Below are positions 38,177-48,041 of a DNA stretch of 64,000 nt, in pieces (the first letter of the stretch is position 1; each line of letters opens with the position of its first letter). This stretch comes from Aquirufa aurantiipilula (GTDB lineage Bacteria > Bacteroidota > Bacteroidia > Cytophagales > Spirosomataceae). Location of the stretch: assembly GCF_019923745.1 (NCBI RefSeq), contig NZ_JAANOG010000011.1, positions 1-64,000 on the forward strand. The letters are read 5' to 3'. Made by a program: the position numbers and the translations under genes. The notes below the pieces were generated by a model that saw nothing but the letters and a program-made list of their open reading frames with translations, was not told the DNA's origin and did not search any database.

Positions 38177-38227
38177 ATCATACTCAAGTAATCTACTTAT
38201 CTAATTGATTTACAAGGTGTTAAAAAA

Positions 38228-38259
38228 AATACCCGAGGATTTAAATCCTCGGGTATTTC
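38228..38259 (-). terminator. 32-bp perfect palindrome, terminator of the LolA-like gene and copy 2 of the repeat
   Basis: AAATACCCGAGGATTT and AAATCCTCGGGTATTT are perfect inverted arms with no spacer. On the minus strand the arm is followed by an eight-base T run (plus-strand A run 38223-38230), so it terminates the gene at 38278-39015. It shares its GAGGATTTAAATCCTC core with 38157-38176. Confidence 0.7.
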
Positions 38260-38277
38260 AATATTTAATTAAAAAAA

Positions 38278-39015
38278 CTATTTTTTCACTGGTTTAACAA
38301 AAATTGCTGCTTCCAACGTTGGATTGATTTCAATAGAAGTCGTATCCACTTGCATCGTTCCTCCACCCATAGGATTAACTGTTTCCATAGAAAAAGGGAA
38401 ATACAAACCATCTACAGCTTTGTAGTTGGAAAACTTCAATTCAGTATCCATTACTTGACCACCTAGATTCACTTTAGTCGCAAATTTTAAGATTAAATGG
38501 GTACTTGCCGACACATATGCAGTCGCTACCTCGCCATCTTTTTTAGTAATTTGACAAACATAAACATCTGCCCCATCCAACTTCTCTTTATTAACTAGGT
38601 CAATTTTACTTCCTTCCAATTTGGCTGTCAATAATAATGAACCGACAGACTCTTGATTCTTGCTTACTTTAATCATCTCCTTGGGCATATCCTCTGGTTC
38701 ACCCGAACCACCCATCATCTGTGGTCGAATCCACCAGCCATTTTCACCCTCAATCACTTGTACCATTTTATTCCCCATGACATCAATCTCCGAACGAAAA
38801 GCCTTTCCTACCAAAATAGAAGCTTTGGATTGTATTTCCATACCTTGAATTGTAAACTTGGTATTTTGAATCACCGATTTAACTTTACTCCACTTTTCAG
38901 CACCTCCCATAGCCTCTTGGTGCTTGGCTAAAATCTCATCTACGGTTTGTGCAGATACCACAAACGAACTAACACTTAAGGCAAGGATTGCCCATAAAAA
39001 AACGATTTTTTTCAT
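38278..39015 (-). CDS. LolA-like periplasmic protein
   Basis: A signal peptide (MKKIVFLWAILALSVSSFVVSAQ) is followed by about 220 residues. The pattern TVDEILAKHQEAMGGAEKWSKVKSV, then FRSEIDVMGNKMVQVIEGENGWW and FATKVNLGGQVMDTELKFSNYKAVDGLYFPF, is typical of outer-membrane lipoprotein-sorting-like proteins with an unclosed beta-barrel. It likely binds a hydrophobic ligand. It is not necessarily LolA itself, since the Bacteroidota paralogues differ. It is probably a single-gene unit ending at the 32-bp palindrome; the next gene upstream on this strand ends 86 bases away. Confidence 0.7.
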   Translation of the reverse strand: MKKIVFLWAILALSVSSFVVSAQTVDEILAKHQEAMGGAEKWSKVKSVIQNTKFTIQGMEIQSKASILVGKAFRSEIDVMGNKMVQVIEGENGWWIRPQMMGGSGEPEDMPKEMIKVSKNQESVGSLLLTAKLEGSKIDLVNKEKLDGADVYVCQITKKDGEVATAYVSASTHLILKFATKVNLGGQVMDTELKFSNYKAVDGLYFPFSMETVNPMGGGTMQVDTTSIEINPTLEAAIFVKPVKK

Positions 39016-39100
39016 GATTAGGATTTTTTATTGAATTCGAAATTATAGTAATAATTGAGCAAATGAAAATCACTCATCCCCGCAATAGACCAATTGTCAA

Positions 39101-40321
39101 TTAAATCCTTTTTCTAGAAGAAATGGATGACAAAACGATAGCCAAGCCTATAAAAACAAGAATTCCTGCAATAAAAAATGCAGCACCTGGAAATTGGATT
39201 GGTGCAGAAGTAGAGGTAAAGTAAGCAAACATATTGGATGCTACTAATGGTCCAAGAATAGTTGTGATGGATTGTAAACTGGTTAAACCTCCTTGTAATT
39301 CTCCTTGTGCATCTGGCCCTACTTGTTGCGTAATCATACTTTGTAATGCTGGTCCTGCTATTCCTCCTAATCCAAAAGGTACCATAAATACATACATCAT
39401 CCACGACTTGGTAGCATAGGCAAATAAGAAAAAGCCTAATCCATACATCATTAAACCATACAAAATGGCTCTTTTATCTCCTAGCTTGGGCATGATAAAT
39501 CGTGACAAACCTCCTTGCACAATGGCCACAATCGCCCCCACAAATGCCAAGGAATAGCCCACTTCTGTTGGAGTCCATGAAAAGACCTTCATGGTAAAAT
39601 AAGACCAGGTACTTGGATGTGCTTGACCGGCTAATTGCAAACAAAAATACCCACCCACTAATCCTGTAATTAATGGATACCGAGTGAATATTTTCAATGA
39701 ACCCAAAGGATTGGCACGTTTGATATCAAATTTCCTGCGGTTTTCTACAGCCAAAGATTCAGGTAAAACAAAATAACCGTACAAGGCATTCAGTAAAGTC
39801 AATATCGCCGAAGCATAAAAAGGAACGGTAACTCCATAACTACCTAAAAAACCACCCACTGCAGGACCAATAATAAATCCTATCCCAAAGGCAGCTCCTA
39901 CCATACCAAAGTTTTTAGCTCGATCCTCCGGTTTGGAAATATCAGCAATATATGCTTGTGCCGTAGTAAAGCTTGCACCCGTTATTCCTGAGAAAATTCG
40001 GGCCAAAAATAGCCAAATCAAATCTGGTGCTAAAGCAGAAATTAAATAGTTTAGACTAAAACCCAATAAGGAAATTAAAATAATAGGTCTTCGTCCAAAT
40101 TGGTCCGACAAACCTCCTAAAACCGGGGAAAACAAAAATTGCATGATCGCATATGATGCCATCATCCATCCCGAATATTGAGAAGCAGAACTTAAATCAC
40201 CTCCTGTAAAGCTAGAAATTAAGGTAGGCATAATAGGAACTATCAAACCTATTCCCAAAACATCAATAACGAGTGTAATGAAAATGAATAATATACTAGC
40301 CGAACCTTTTTTACGAGCCAT
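39101..40321 (-). CDS. MFS transporter, DHA1/Tet-like
   Basis: A 406-residue protein with about 12 hydrophobic segments. Motif A after helix 2 reads [16 protein letters not shown], and the N-terminal half contains [33 protein letters not shown], typical of TetA/Bcr-like drug:H+ antiporters. The substrate is unknown; drug export is a default guess. It follows the exported isomerase gene by 19 bases on the same strand, so a sugar-related cargo is equally possible. Confidence 0.82.
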   Translation of the reverse strand: MARKKGSASILFIFITLVIDVLGIGLIVPIMPTLISSFTGGDLSSASQYSGWMMASYAIMQFLFSPVLGGLSDQFGRRPIILISLLGFSLNYLISALAPDLIWLFLARIFSGITGASFTTAQAYIADISKPEDRAKNFGMVGAAFGIGFIIGPAVGGFLGSYGVTVPFYASAILTLLNALYGYFVLPESLAVENRRKFDIKRANPLGSLKIFTRYPLITGLVGGYFCLQLAGQAHPSTWSYFTMKVFSWTPTEVGYSLAFVGAIVAIVQGGLSRFIMPKLGDKRAILYGLMMYGLGFFLFAYATKSWMMYVFMVPFGLGGIAGPALQSMITQQVGPDAQGELQGGLTSLQSITTILGPLVASNMFAYFTSTSAPIQFPGAAFFIAGILVFIGLAIVLSSISSRKRI

Positions 40322-40340
40322 TTGAAACTAATTGAGGCAT

Positions 40341-41243
40341 TTATACAAACTTGTAGTTGATAGAATCACGTAAAAAATCCCGACTAATAGTTCCACATTG
40401 CAAAGGTGTTTTTGCCTTATCTGGCACACCGTCCAATTCAACTATAGCCCATCCTTTAAATTTAATTTTACGGATATTGGTAAAAATTCCCTTCATATCC
40501 ACTACCCCTTGTCCTAATTCTACAAACTTATAAGAAGCTGGATTTGTTTCCTGACCTTTGACAGGACTCTCTACATCTTTGATATGAAAAGAATGGATGA
40601 CATCCTTGTATTTTAAAACTGCGTCCGCTGGTTTGCCTCCTCCTTGATGGTAATGTGCTACATCCAACAACAATCTCAAATAATCTGTATTCATGTTTTT
40701 CACCAAAGTGTCCACCTCCTCAGGTGTTTCACCAAACTGGTTCATGTGATTATGATAGGTTGCCTGAACTCCTACTTCTTTAGTTCTTTTTCCAATTTCA
40801 TTCATCACTTCAGCCAATTTCAACAAATCGCCTTGACTTGGATTTTCACCTTTCTTACGTAAACTGTTCGTCAATTGAATGGAATTTCCTCCTAAAGCTT
40901 TAACAAATTTGGCATGATTGACATGCTGTTCAATCGAGGCCGGAACCTTGGCAGGATCTATTTCTACATTGCCACTGGAAAACATCACTAATTGAAGCTT
41001 GGATGCATCCAATAATGCTTTTAAATCCTGTGAATTATCTTTGTATTTAGTGTAAGAATTAGCTCTCAACTGAATTCCTTTGAATCCTAAAGAAGCAATA
41101 TCTAAAATAGCTTGTTCATCTTTTCCTCCCCAAGTAATGGCTGAATAACCCATTTTGAATGATGAATCTGCTACAGATGCAGGAAAAGAGGCCATCAAGG
41201 CCAATAAAGAACTTTGCTGGAGAAACTCCCGACGCTTAATCAT
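40341..41243 (-). CDS. Tat-signal sugar phosphate isomerase/epimerase family protein
   Basis: The N-terminus MIKRREFLQQSSLLALMASF carries a twin-arginine-like motif (KRREFL) and a hydrophobic stretch, suggesting Tat export. The mature protein (300 aa total) is an AP-endonuclease-like TIM barrel with LLLDVAHYHQGGGKP near 190, HSFHIKDVESP near 212 and the Glu in WAIVELDGVPDKA near 265 as metal-binding motifs. This resembles hydroxypyruvate isomerase-like proteins common in Bacteroidota. Substrate undetermined. It is flanked by an MFS transporter and a glycerophosphodiesterase-like gene on the same strand. Confidence 0.78.
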   Translation of the reverse strand: MIKRREFLQQSSLLALMASFPASVADSSFKMGYSAITWGGKDEQAILDIASLGFKGIQLRANSYTKYKDNSQDLKALLDASKLQLVMFSSGNVEIDPAKVPASIEQHVNHAKFVKALGGNSIQLTNSLRKKGENPSQGDLLKLAEVMNEIGKRTKEVGVQATYHNHMNQFGETPEEVDTLVKNMNTDYLRLLLDVAHYHQGGGKPADAVLKYKDVIHSFHIKDVESPVKGQETNPASYKFVELGQGVVDMKGIFTNIRKIKFKGWAIVELDGVPDKAKTPLQCGTISRDFLRDSINYKFV

Positions 41244-41283
41244 AGTTGTAGGTTTATAAAGTAAAGGTAAGGTTTTGTAATTT

Positions 41284-42030
41284 CTACTTAACGGCTAATC
41301 TCAAGAAATCGGCTAACTCACTCAAATGATCCGTCCCAATATAATCAACTCCCAAATCATATAAGGTTTGATACCCCAATAAACTATCCGGAGTAGCCCA
41401 TAACCTCAATTTTCTTCCTTGAGCATGCACTCGCTCTACATAAGCTTTCAATTTCTCTTTTAATTCTGGACTCATCGGGCCTTGTCCACTCCAAGCGCCA
41501 AATTTATATAAAGATTCACTTTCTAAAACAACACGATTTCCTAATCCAGCTGGATATGTTTCGGTAGACCGTCCGTCAAATGTGATCCATGATGGATACA
41601 ATACATAGTTTTTAATCGCTGGACGGTTGCCCGAAATCACAATTCTCAAACCTCTTTTAAGGAATAAATCTTTATGAGGCTCCAATGCCTTAATCAAAAC
41701 GGGTAGTGTCGAATCAGCACTGGTTTTAAAATCTATTAAGAACTGATGAAAATTCCCTTGCTTATCTTCAGATAAAACCTTCACTATAGGATCAATATAC
41801 AAAGTTTTCAAAGTCCTATCTGCCTTGACATCTTTTACATCGTGGGCTACTAATAATTCTCCTTTGATGGAATACACGTCAGCCTCAATGGAACCAAAGC
41901 CTAAATTAAATGCTTCATAGAATGGCTTAGTATGTTCATAATCATTATGCGCATGTGCCTTTAACAAGGCCTTTTGAGCCATCAAATTACTTGTAAATAG
42001 ACAAAGTAATATTCCAATGAAAACTTTCAT
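41284..42030 (-). CDS. secreted glycerophosphodiester phosphodiesterase/PI-PLC-like protein
   Basis: A signal peptide (MKVFIGILLCLFTSNLMAQ) precedes a TIM-barrel domain. KAHAHNDYEHTKPFYEAFNLGFGSIEADVY and ELLVAHD supply the two catalytic His residues and the Glu/Asp metal ligands of the GDPD/PI-PLC-like fold. WITFDGRSTETYP and LGVDYIGTDHLSELA are in the C-terminal half. It resembles AIM6-like PLC proteins in Bacteroidota. Substrate is undetermined, perhaps extracellular glycerophosphodiesters. It starts one base before the pyruvate carboxylase stop on the same strand, so it belongs to that operon. Confidence 0.8.
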   Translation of the reverse strand: MKVFIGILLCLFTSNLMAQKALLKAHAHNDYEHTKPFYEAFNLGFGSIEADVYSIKGELLVAHDVKDVKADRTLKTLYIDPIVKVLSEDKQGNFHQFLIDFKTSADSTLPVLIKALEPHKDLFLKRGLRIVISGNRPAIKNYVLYPSWITFDGRSTETYPAGLGNRVVLESESLYKFGAWSGQGPMSPELKEKLKAYVERVHAQGRKLRLWATPDSLLGYQTLYDLGVDYIGTDHLSELADFLRLAVK

Positions 42031-42031
42031 C

Positions 42032-45000
42032 TTATTTCTTTAAATAATCTCCTGAAACAATTTGTGTATCTGCCTGTGTAGGTCGATTGTACAAATAAGC
42101 ATAGCTTTCAACCTCTTGTCCATTCAGTTGAACTGAAACTTTAGTTCTTACGAACAAACTTTTATCTGGCTTATCCGCATCAAACTCTTCATACTCATCC
42201 AAAACACTCAATAGTTTAATTGTATTTGATAATAAATACAACTCACCTATCACTTGATCTTTCTGATCTTCAGAAGCAATGATACCTGGATATTCTGCTA
42301 CTTGGTACATGCGACCTTGGTAAGTTGCCATACCTACATAATCAGAATTTCTCGCCAATAAACGATGTAGGTCATTACCACAATCACGACGAAGCGTACC
42401 ATAGACAAATAAGTATTCTTCTACGTTAGGTTCTGGTAATTTAGCCTCCTCCAAAGTCAAAACTAAATCTTCTTGCTCTACTACTGTTCCCTCATGTAGC
42501 ACTACATTTCCAATGATTCCTTCAAATGGGGCTGAAACAATAGACTCCATCTTCATAGCCTCAATCACATACAAAGGAGCATTTTTCTTTACTTCTTCGC
42601 CTGGTTTCACCAAGATACGACTTAGGCGTCCTTGCAAAGGTGCGCCGATATCTCCTTTTTGAGAAGCCTTAACGTGTTGTGGACGTTCTACTTTAATATT
42701 TTTATCAAGAACTTTAATTCTTCTAGCTTGACCGTTCAATTCAAAAGTCACATTACGTAAACCTGACTCATCAGGCTCAGACATGTGTAAGAACTTCACA
42801 ATAATCGTTTTTCCTGGCTCAATGGTAATCATGATTTCTTCATCCTGCTTTAAGCCATAGAAGAATGCAGGTGTTGGCATGGCCGTTAAATCGCCATAAA
42901 TTTGGTGATTCTTGTAGTAATCTTCGTATACTTTCGGATACATTTTATACGACAAGTAATCATAGAATCCGCCTTCATTATCTGGGAATTTCGCTTGAAA
43001 AGCTGCAAAATCCTTATCAAAATCAATCGGTGCCAAATGGTCATTCGGTCTTCCTTCCATCGGTGTCTCCCCCTTCAGAATGATTTCCTGCAATTGTTTA
43101 GGGAATCCTTGATATGGTTGACCTAAACCTCCTTTAAAGAAATCTTTTACTGACTCTGGGAAAGAAAGCGTTGCTCCTTTAGCATATACATCTTCAGCGG
43201 TTAAAGAATTGGCAGTCATAAAAATAGCCATATCTCCTACTACTTTGGATGAAGGTGTTACCTTAACTATATCACCAAATAACTTATTGGCTTCAGAATA
43301 ATTATCCTTCAATAATTCAAATTTATCCCCTACGCCTAGAGCAACTGCCTGTCCACGTAAGTTGGTATATTGTCCTCCTGGAATCTCATTATCATATACT
43401 TCTGCAGTACCCGCCTTCAATTCCGATTCAAATGGTGTATACCAAGTTCTCACCGCTTCCCAATAGTTGGAATACTGATTCATCTCCTCTAAATCTATCA
43501 AATCTTGGTCAGCGTGACCTTGCATCATCGCTACCAAAGAATTCAGATTCGGTTGAGAGGTTAGTCCTGACATTGCAGCTAAAGCACCATCAACCACGTC
43601 TACTCCCGCTTCAATTGCCTTTAAATAAGTAGCAGATTGAATTGATGCCGTATCATGTGTATGCAAGTGAATAGGTATATCCACTGCCTTTTTAAGTTCT
43701 TTAACTAATAGCTCTGCTTGGAAAGGTCTTAATAAACCAGCCATATCTTTAATAGCTAACATATGAGCTCCCTCATCTTCTAACTGACGAGCCAAATCCA
43801 AGTAATACTGTAAATTATATTTCTCATTGGTAAATACATCTCCAGTGTAACAAATGGCTGCTTCAGCAATACCAGGAGTTCTTTCTCTCACTGCACGAAT
43901 CGACACTTTCATTGCCTCCACCCAGTTCAAAGAGTCAAAAATACGAAAGACGTCAATTCCTGCTTCCGATGATTTCTCTACGAACTTCTCAATCAAATTA
44001 TCCGGATAGGCCGAATATCCCACAGCATTGGATCCACGGAATAACATTTGAAGCAACATATTCGGCATAGCTTGACGGAATTCCTGTAAACGCTTCCAAG
44101 GAGATTCTTGAAGGAATCGCATAGCTACATCAAACGTAGCACCACCCCAAACTTCCATGGAAAACAATTGAGGAAAAGATTTGGCAAAGCCCGAAGCCAC
44201 AGCCAACATATCTTGTGTTCTGACACGTGTAGCTAATAACGACTGATGACCATCACGGAATGTGGTATCCGTAAATAACACTTGCTTCGTCTCACGAATG
44301 TGCTTGGCAAATTTCTCAGGTCCCAATTCCATCAACAACTGCTTATTGCCTTTTGGAAAATCAGACAAAGCATCCGAATATGGAATAATTGGTGGTCTGA
44401 AACTCGCCGTAGGTTTGACCTTAACATCGGGGTTTCCATTGACAATCACTTCGCCTAAATAGCGCAAAGCCTTTGTAGAACGGTCACGGGTTGGCGTGAA
44501 CTTAAATAATTCTGGATGCGTATCAATAAACTGAACGGTACACTGACCATTCTGGAAGATTGGATGTGAAATTACATTTCTTAGGAAAGGAATATTAGTT
44601 TTCACCCCACGAATACGAAACTCAGTTAATGCACGATTTAAGCGTTCAGCTGCTCCTAATAAAGTTCTTCCTTTAGCAGAAACTTTCACCAACATGGAAT
44701 CAAAATACGGAGATATTTTTACTCCAGGATAAGAAGAACCTTCATCTAGTCTTATGCCAAATCCAGCAGCATTACGGTAGGCAATGATAGTACCAAAATC
44801 TGGCTTAAAGCCATTAGTTGGATCCTCGGTGGTAATTCGACATTGAATAGCGAATCCTCTCAAAGGAATATCTTCTTGTGACAGGATGTAAATACCAGGA
44901 TCAGACAGTTTGTAATTTTGAGCAATTAATATTTGGGTACGAACGATATCTATTCCTGTTACCTCCTCCGTAATCGTGTGCTCAACTTGAACACGAGGAT

Positions 45001-45892
45001 TAACTTCAATGAAATAAATGTTTTCGTCACGGTCAACTAAAAACTCTACCGTACCGGCATTGTAGTAGTTTACTGCTTTACCTATTGAAAGAGCATATTG
45101 GTATAATTTCTTTTTCGTTTCGTCTTTGAGACCAAAAGAAGGTGCTATTTCTACCACCTTTTGGAATCGGCGCTGAACAGAACAATCGCGTTCATATAAG
45201 TGCACCAAATTACCATGTTGATCACCCAATAACTGTACTTCTATATGTTTGGGCTGATCAATGAATTTCTCTATGAAAATCGTTTCGTCACCAAAGGCAT
45301 TCTTTGCCTCATTTCGAGCCTCATTGTAAGCTTTTTCTAAATCTTCTTCTAAACGAACAACACGCATACCTCTTCCTCCTCCACCTGCTGCCGCTTTCAC
45401 CATCACTGGAAAACCAATTCTTTTGGCTTCAGAAAGTGCCAATGAATAAACTGACAAATCTCCCTTTGAATCTTGAATCATCGGAACATTGGCTTTCATG
45501 GCCGCAACTTTCGCAGCAACTTTATCACCCAATGCATCCATCGCCTCTGGAGAAGGACCTACAAAGACAACTCCTTCTTCCCTACAACGACGAGCCAAAT
45601 TGACATTCTCGGATAAAAATCCGTATCCCGGATGTATCGCATCGATGTTTTTGCTTTTACATAAAGCAATCAATCCTTCATAATCCAAATAAGGTTTTAA
45701 AGGCTCATCGTCTTTACCAATTTGGTAGGCTTCATCCGCTTTGTAACGGTGTAAGGAATACCTATCCTCAAAGGTATAAACAGCGACGGTCCGAATCCCC
45801 AATTCGGAGGCAGCACGCATGATACGAATAGCGATTTCACCACGATTGGCGATAAGGAGACTAGAAATTTTTCTTACGTATGACTTTGGCAT
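42032..45892 (-). CDS. pyc: pyruvate carboxylase fused to a C-terminal gamma-glutamylcyclotransferase-like domain
   Basis: A biotin enzyme that makes oxaloacetate from pyruvate and bicarbonate. Domains: biotin carboxylase with ATP-grasp (about 1-460; KAAAGGGGRGMRVV), carboxyltransferase TIM barrel (about 540-830; FTDTTFRDGHQSLLATRVRT), PYC_OADA allosteric region (about 830-1050), and a biotinyl domain with the modified Lys in EAMKMES at about residue 1114. Usual length is about 1150 aa, ending soon after the biotinyl domain. Here the frame continues 129 residues (about 42035-42421) into EEYLFVYGTLRRD...LSVLDEYEEF, a gamma-glutamylcyclotransferase-like/AIG2-like fold with YGTLR and a catalytic-type Glu. 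ATG 45892 gives MPKSYVRKISSLLIANRGEIA. No stop or frameshift lies at the junction. Confidence 0.9.
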   Translation of the reverse strand: MPKSYVRKISSLLIANRGEIAIRIMRAASELGIRTVAVYTFEDRYSLHRYKADEAYQIGKDDEPLKPYLDYEGLIALCKSKNIDAIHPGYGFLSENVNLARRCREEGVVFVGPSPEAMDALGDKVAAKVAAMKANVPMIQDSKGDLSVYSLALSEAKRIGFPVMVKAAAGGGGRGMRVVRLEEDLEKAYNEARNEAKNAFGDETIFIEKFIDQPKHIEVQLLGDQHGNLVHLYERDCSVQRRFQKVVEIAPSFGLKDETKKKLYQYALSIGKAVNYYNAGTVEFLVDRDENIYFIEVNPRVQVEHTITEEVTGIDIVRTQILIAQNYKLSDPGIYILSQEDIPLRGFAIQCRITTEDPTNGFKPDFGTIIAYRNAAGFGIRLDEGSSYPGVKISPYFDSMLVKVSAKGRTLLGAAERLNRALTEFRIRGVKTNIPFLRNVISHPIFQNGQCTVQFIDTHPELFKFTPTRDRSTKALRYLGEVIVNGNPDVKVKPTASFRPPIIPYSDALSDFPKGNKQLLMELGPEKFAKHIRETKQVLFTDTTFRDGHQSLLATRVRTQDMLAVASGFAKSFPQLFSMEVWGGATFDVAMRFLQESPWKRLQEFRQAMPNMLLQMLFRGSNAVGYSAYPDNLIEKFVEKSSEAGIDVFRIFDSLNWVEAMKVSIRAVRERTPGIAEAAICYTGDVFTNEKYNLQYYLDLARQLEDEGAHMLAIKDMAGLLRPFQAELLVKELKKAVDIPIHLHTHDTASIQSATYLKAIEAGVDVVDGALAAMSGLTSQPNLNSLVAMMQGHADQDLIDLEEMNQYSNYWEAVRTWYTPFESELKAGTAEVYDNEIPGGQYTNLRGQAVALGVGDKFELLKDNYSEANKLFGDIVKVTPSSKVVGDMAIFMTANSLTAEDVYAKGATLSFPESVKDFFKGGLGQPYQGFPKQLQEIILKGETPMEGRPNDHLAPIDFDKDFAAFQAKFPDNEGGFYDYLSYKMYPKVYEDYYKNHQIYGDLTAMPTPAFFYGLKQDEEIMITIEPGKTIIVKFLHMSEPDESGLRNVTFELNGQARRIKVLDKNIKVERPQHVKASQKGDIGAPLQGRLSRILVKPGEEVKKNAPLYVIEAMKMESIVSAPFEGIIGNVVLHEGTVVEQEDLVLTLEEAKLPEPNVEEYLFVYGTLRRDCGNDLHRLLARNSDYVGMATYQGRMYQVAEYPGIIASEDQKDQVIGELYLLSNTIKLLSVLDEYEEFDADKPDKSLFVRTKVSVQLNGQEVESYAYLYNRPTQADTQIVSGDYLKK

Positions 45893-45915
45893 TATCTTCA
45901 ATTATTGCATTCTAA

Positions 45916-45944
45916 CAAAAATGCTAAAATAATTGGCATTTTTG
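45916..45944. promoter_or_regulatory. inverted repeat upstream of pyc
   Basis: CAAAAATGC (45916-45924) and GCATTTTTG (45936-45944) are perfect 9-bp arms around an 11-base spacer, 24 bases upstream of the pyc ATG. It may be an operator. The rest of the 45893-46105 gap (213 bases) is A/T-rich with no other clear site. Confidence 0.35.
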
Positions 45945-46105
45945 CATTAATTGCCCCATTTTCTTTGCCGAATATTAAAAATTTACAATAATTATAGGGT
46001 TCGTTACTAATTTGCCGGTAGATTATTTTCCGAAAAAGGGACCACAAAAAAAATCAAGCCCTCTTCCCTCGAAATTTCTTAACTTGCAGGCTGAATTTTT
46101 GAAGC

Positions 46106-47113
46106 ATGAACACAAATAAACCTTTGATTGGTATTAGCCTAGGTGATTATAATGGCATAGGCCCTGAGATCATTTTAAAAGCATTGGGTAGCCCAAGAAT
46201 TTTGAAATGGTGTACTCCTGTCATTTATGGTTCTAAAAAGGTATTGGATTTCTACCGACAAAAATTAGAGCTGAAAGATTGGTCTATCAAAATAGTTGAC
46301 AACCTTAATCAGGTACAAGAAGGTCAAAGTTATTTAGTGAAAGCATGGGACGATAAAGATACCATGGTTGAACCTGGAAAAGTAACCCAAGAAGCTGGAA
46401 AAGCCGCCTTTGATTGCCTGGAAATGGCGATTAAAGATTTAGATCGTGGCTTATTATCTGCCTTGGTGACTGCTCCTATCAATAAACATAACATTCAGTC
46501 TGAGGCATTTTCATTTCCTGGACATACAGAATATTTAACCGAACGTTTTGATGCCAAATCGTCATTAATGATGATGGTAAGTGATAACCTACGTATGGGA
46601 GTTGCTACGGGACATTTACCCTTACAAGAAGTAAGCAATGCCTTGAATGCCCAATTGCTAAAAGATAAAATCAGTTTGTTTTTAAAGAGTTTGAAAGAAG
46701 ATTTCTCTATTGATAAACCCAAATTAGCTGTATTAGGATTAAACCCTCATGCAGGAGAATCGGGCTTATTAGGAAAAGAGGAATTAGAAATCATTCAACC
46801 AGTCATCGACGAATTTAGAAGCAAAGGAAATTTAGTGTTTGGTCCATATCCAGCCGATGGTTTTTTTGGTAAAGCACAATTCAAAGAATTTGATGGCGTT
46901 TTAGGTATGTATCATGATCAAGGTTTGATACCTTTCAAATACATAGCTTTTGATACCGGTGTCAATTTTACTGCGGGACTTCCCATCATTAGAACATCTC
47001 CAGATCATGGAACTGCCTATGATATAGCTGGTAAAAATGAAGCTGATCCTAGTTCCTTCATGAATGCCATCTTTTTGGCAATGGATTTAGTAAAAAATAG
47101 AATGCAAGCATAA
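46106..47113 (+). CDS. pdxA: 4-hydroxythreonine-4-phosphate dehydrogenase
   Basis: An NAD enzyme of the DXP-dependent pyridoxal phosphate pathway. GISLGDYNGIGPEIILKAL at the N-terminus, TAPINKHNIQSEAFSFPGHTEYL near 122 (Lys and the metal-binding His), GLNPHAGESGLLGKEE near 210, and YHDQGLIPFKYIAFDTGVN with a metal-binding His near 270 are diagnostic. The length of 335 aa is normal. The 2-hydroxyacid dehydrogenase begins one base after its stop, and PdxB-like activity of that neighbour would fit the same pathway. Confidence 0.92.
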   Translation: MNTNKPLIGISLGDYNGIGPEIILKALGSPRILKWCTPVIYGSKKVLDFYRQKLELKDWSIKIVDNLNQVQEGQSYLVKAWDDKDTMVEPGKVTQEAGKAAFDCLEMAIKDLDRGLLSALVTAPINKHNIQSEAFSFPGHTEYLTERFDAKSSLMMMVSDNLRMGVATGHLPLQEVSNALNAQLLKDKISLFLKSLKEDFSIDKPKLAVLGLNPHAGESGLLGKEELEIIQPVIDEFRSKGNLVFGPYPADGFFGKAQFKEFDGVLGMYHDQGLIPFKYIAFDTGVNFTAGLPIIRTSPDHGTAYDIAGKNEADPSSFMNAIFLAMDLVKNRMQA

Positions 47114-47114
47114 C

Positions 47115-48041
47115 ATGCCCGCCCAAGTCCTAATCATCGATGAAGTACATGAATCCATGGCCATTGGCTTGGAGGCTATGCAATTTTCTGTGGTAGATGG
47201 AAGCACATGGAGCAAAGAGGAAATTATTCAACAAATTGCTCATTTTGAAGGTTTAGTGGTTCGAAGTAAGCTCAAAATTGATACTTCATTTCTAACAAAA
47301 GCTGTTTCTCTACGATTTATTGCAAGAGCAGGGGCAGGATTGGATTTGATTGATTTAGAAGCTGCCCATCAACAAAACGTAGCCGTTTTTGCCGCAAACG
47401 AAGGCAATAAAGAAGCTGTTGCTGAACATGTAATTGGTCAATTATTAAGTCTAGCTCATCATATGCATAAATCCGACAAAGAAGTAAGGCAAGGAATCTG
47501 GGACAGAGAAGGAAACAGAGGTTGGGAGATTTCTGGAAAAACCATTGGTATCATAGGTTATGGACATATGGGACAATCGGTAGCTAGTCGTTTAAGCTGC
47601 TTTGGATCTACCATGTTGGTTTATGACAAATACCAACCCGTTAGTCGGTATAATGCTGATATGCAGGATATTTTTGATCACGCAGATATTGTTTCATTGC
47701 ATATCCCTTTAACAGAGGAAACTCGCGGTATGGTAAATGAGCAATGGATATCTCAATTTAAAAAGCCCATTGTCCTCATCAATAGTTCAAGAGGTGCCAT
47801 TACTCCTTTGCCGGCCTTATTATCAGGCTTACAAAGTGGTCAAATACAAGGACTTATATTGGATGTTTTACCTAATGAAAAAATCAATACTTGGTCAACA
47901 GAAGAAAAAATATTATTTGATCAAATAAGTTCCTATCCTGCTACCCTATTCAGTCCACACGTAGCTGGATGGACCATTGAAAGTTACCGCAAAATCAACG
48001 AGGTACTACTTGCCAAAATTAAAGCCTTTTATACCGCATGA
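47115..48041 (+). CDS. D-isomer-specific 2-hydroxyacid dehydrogenase
   Basis: A NAD(P)-dependent dehydrogenase with the catalytic N/C-terminal domain split around the Rossmann domain (GIIGYGHMGQSVASRL near 145). The catalytic Arg lies in INSSRGAITP near 220, a Glu or Asp near 250, and the catalytic His in SPHVAGWTIES near 276-286. At 308 aa it lacks the ACT domain of 3-phosphoglycerate dehydrogenase. It could be a SerA-like or erythronate-4-phosphate dehydrogenase-like enzyme; the adjacent pdxA makes the latter attractive, but sequence does not decide. Its last 4 bases overlap mutS2. Confidence 0.8.
   Translation: MPAQVLIIDEVHESMAIGLEAMQFSVVDGSTWSKEEIIQQIAHFEGLVVRSKLKIDTSFLTKAVSLRFIARAGAGLDLIDLEAAHQQNVAVFAANEGNKEAVAEHVIGQLLSLAHHMHKSDKEVRQGIWDREGNRGWEISGKTIGIIGYGHMGQSVASRLSCFGSTMLVYDKYQPVSRYNADMQDIFDHADIVSLHIPLTEETRGMVNEQWISQFKKPIVLINSSRGAITPLPALLSGLQSGQIQGLILDVLPNEKINTWSTEEKILFDQISSYPATLFSPHVAGWTIESYRKINEVLLAKIKAFYTA

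Noticed and set aside
42300-42500. assembly or frameshift artefact joining the carboxylase to the GGCT-like domain
   Set aside because: There is no repeat or homopolymer at the junction and both sides are in frame with intact domain edges. A real fusion is preferred, although reads are not available.
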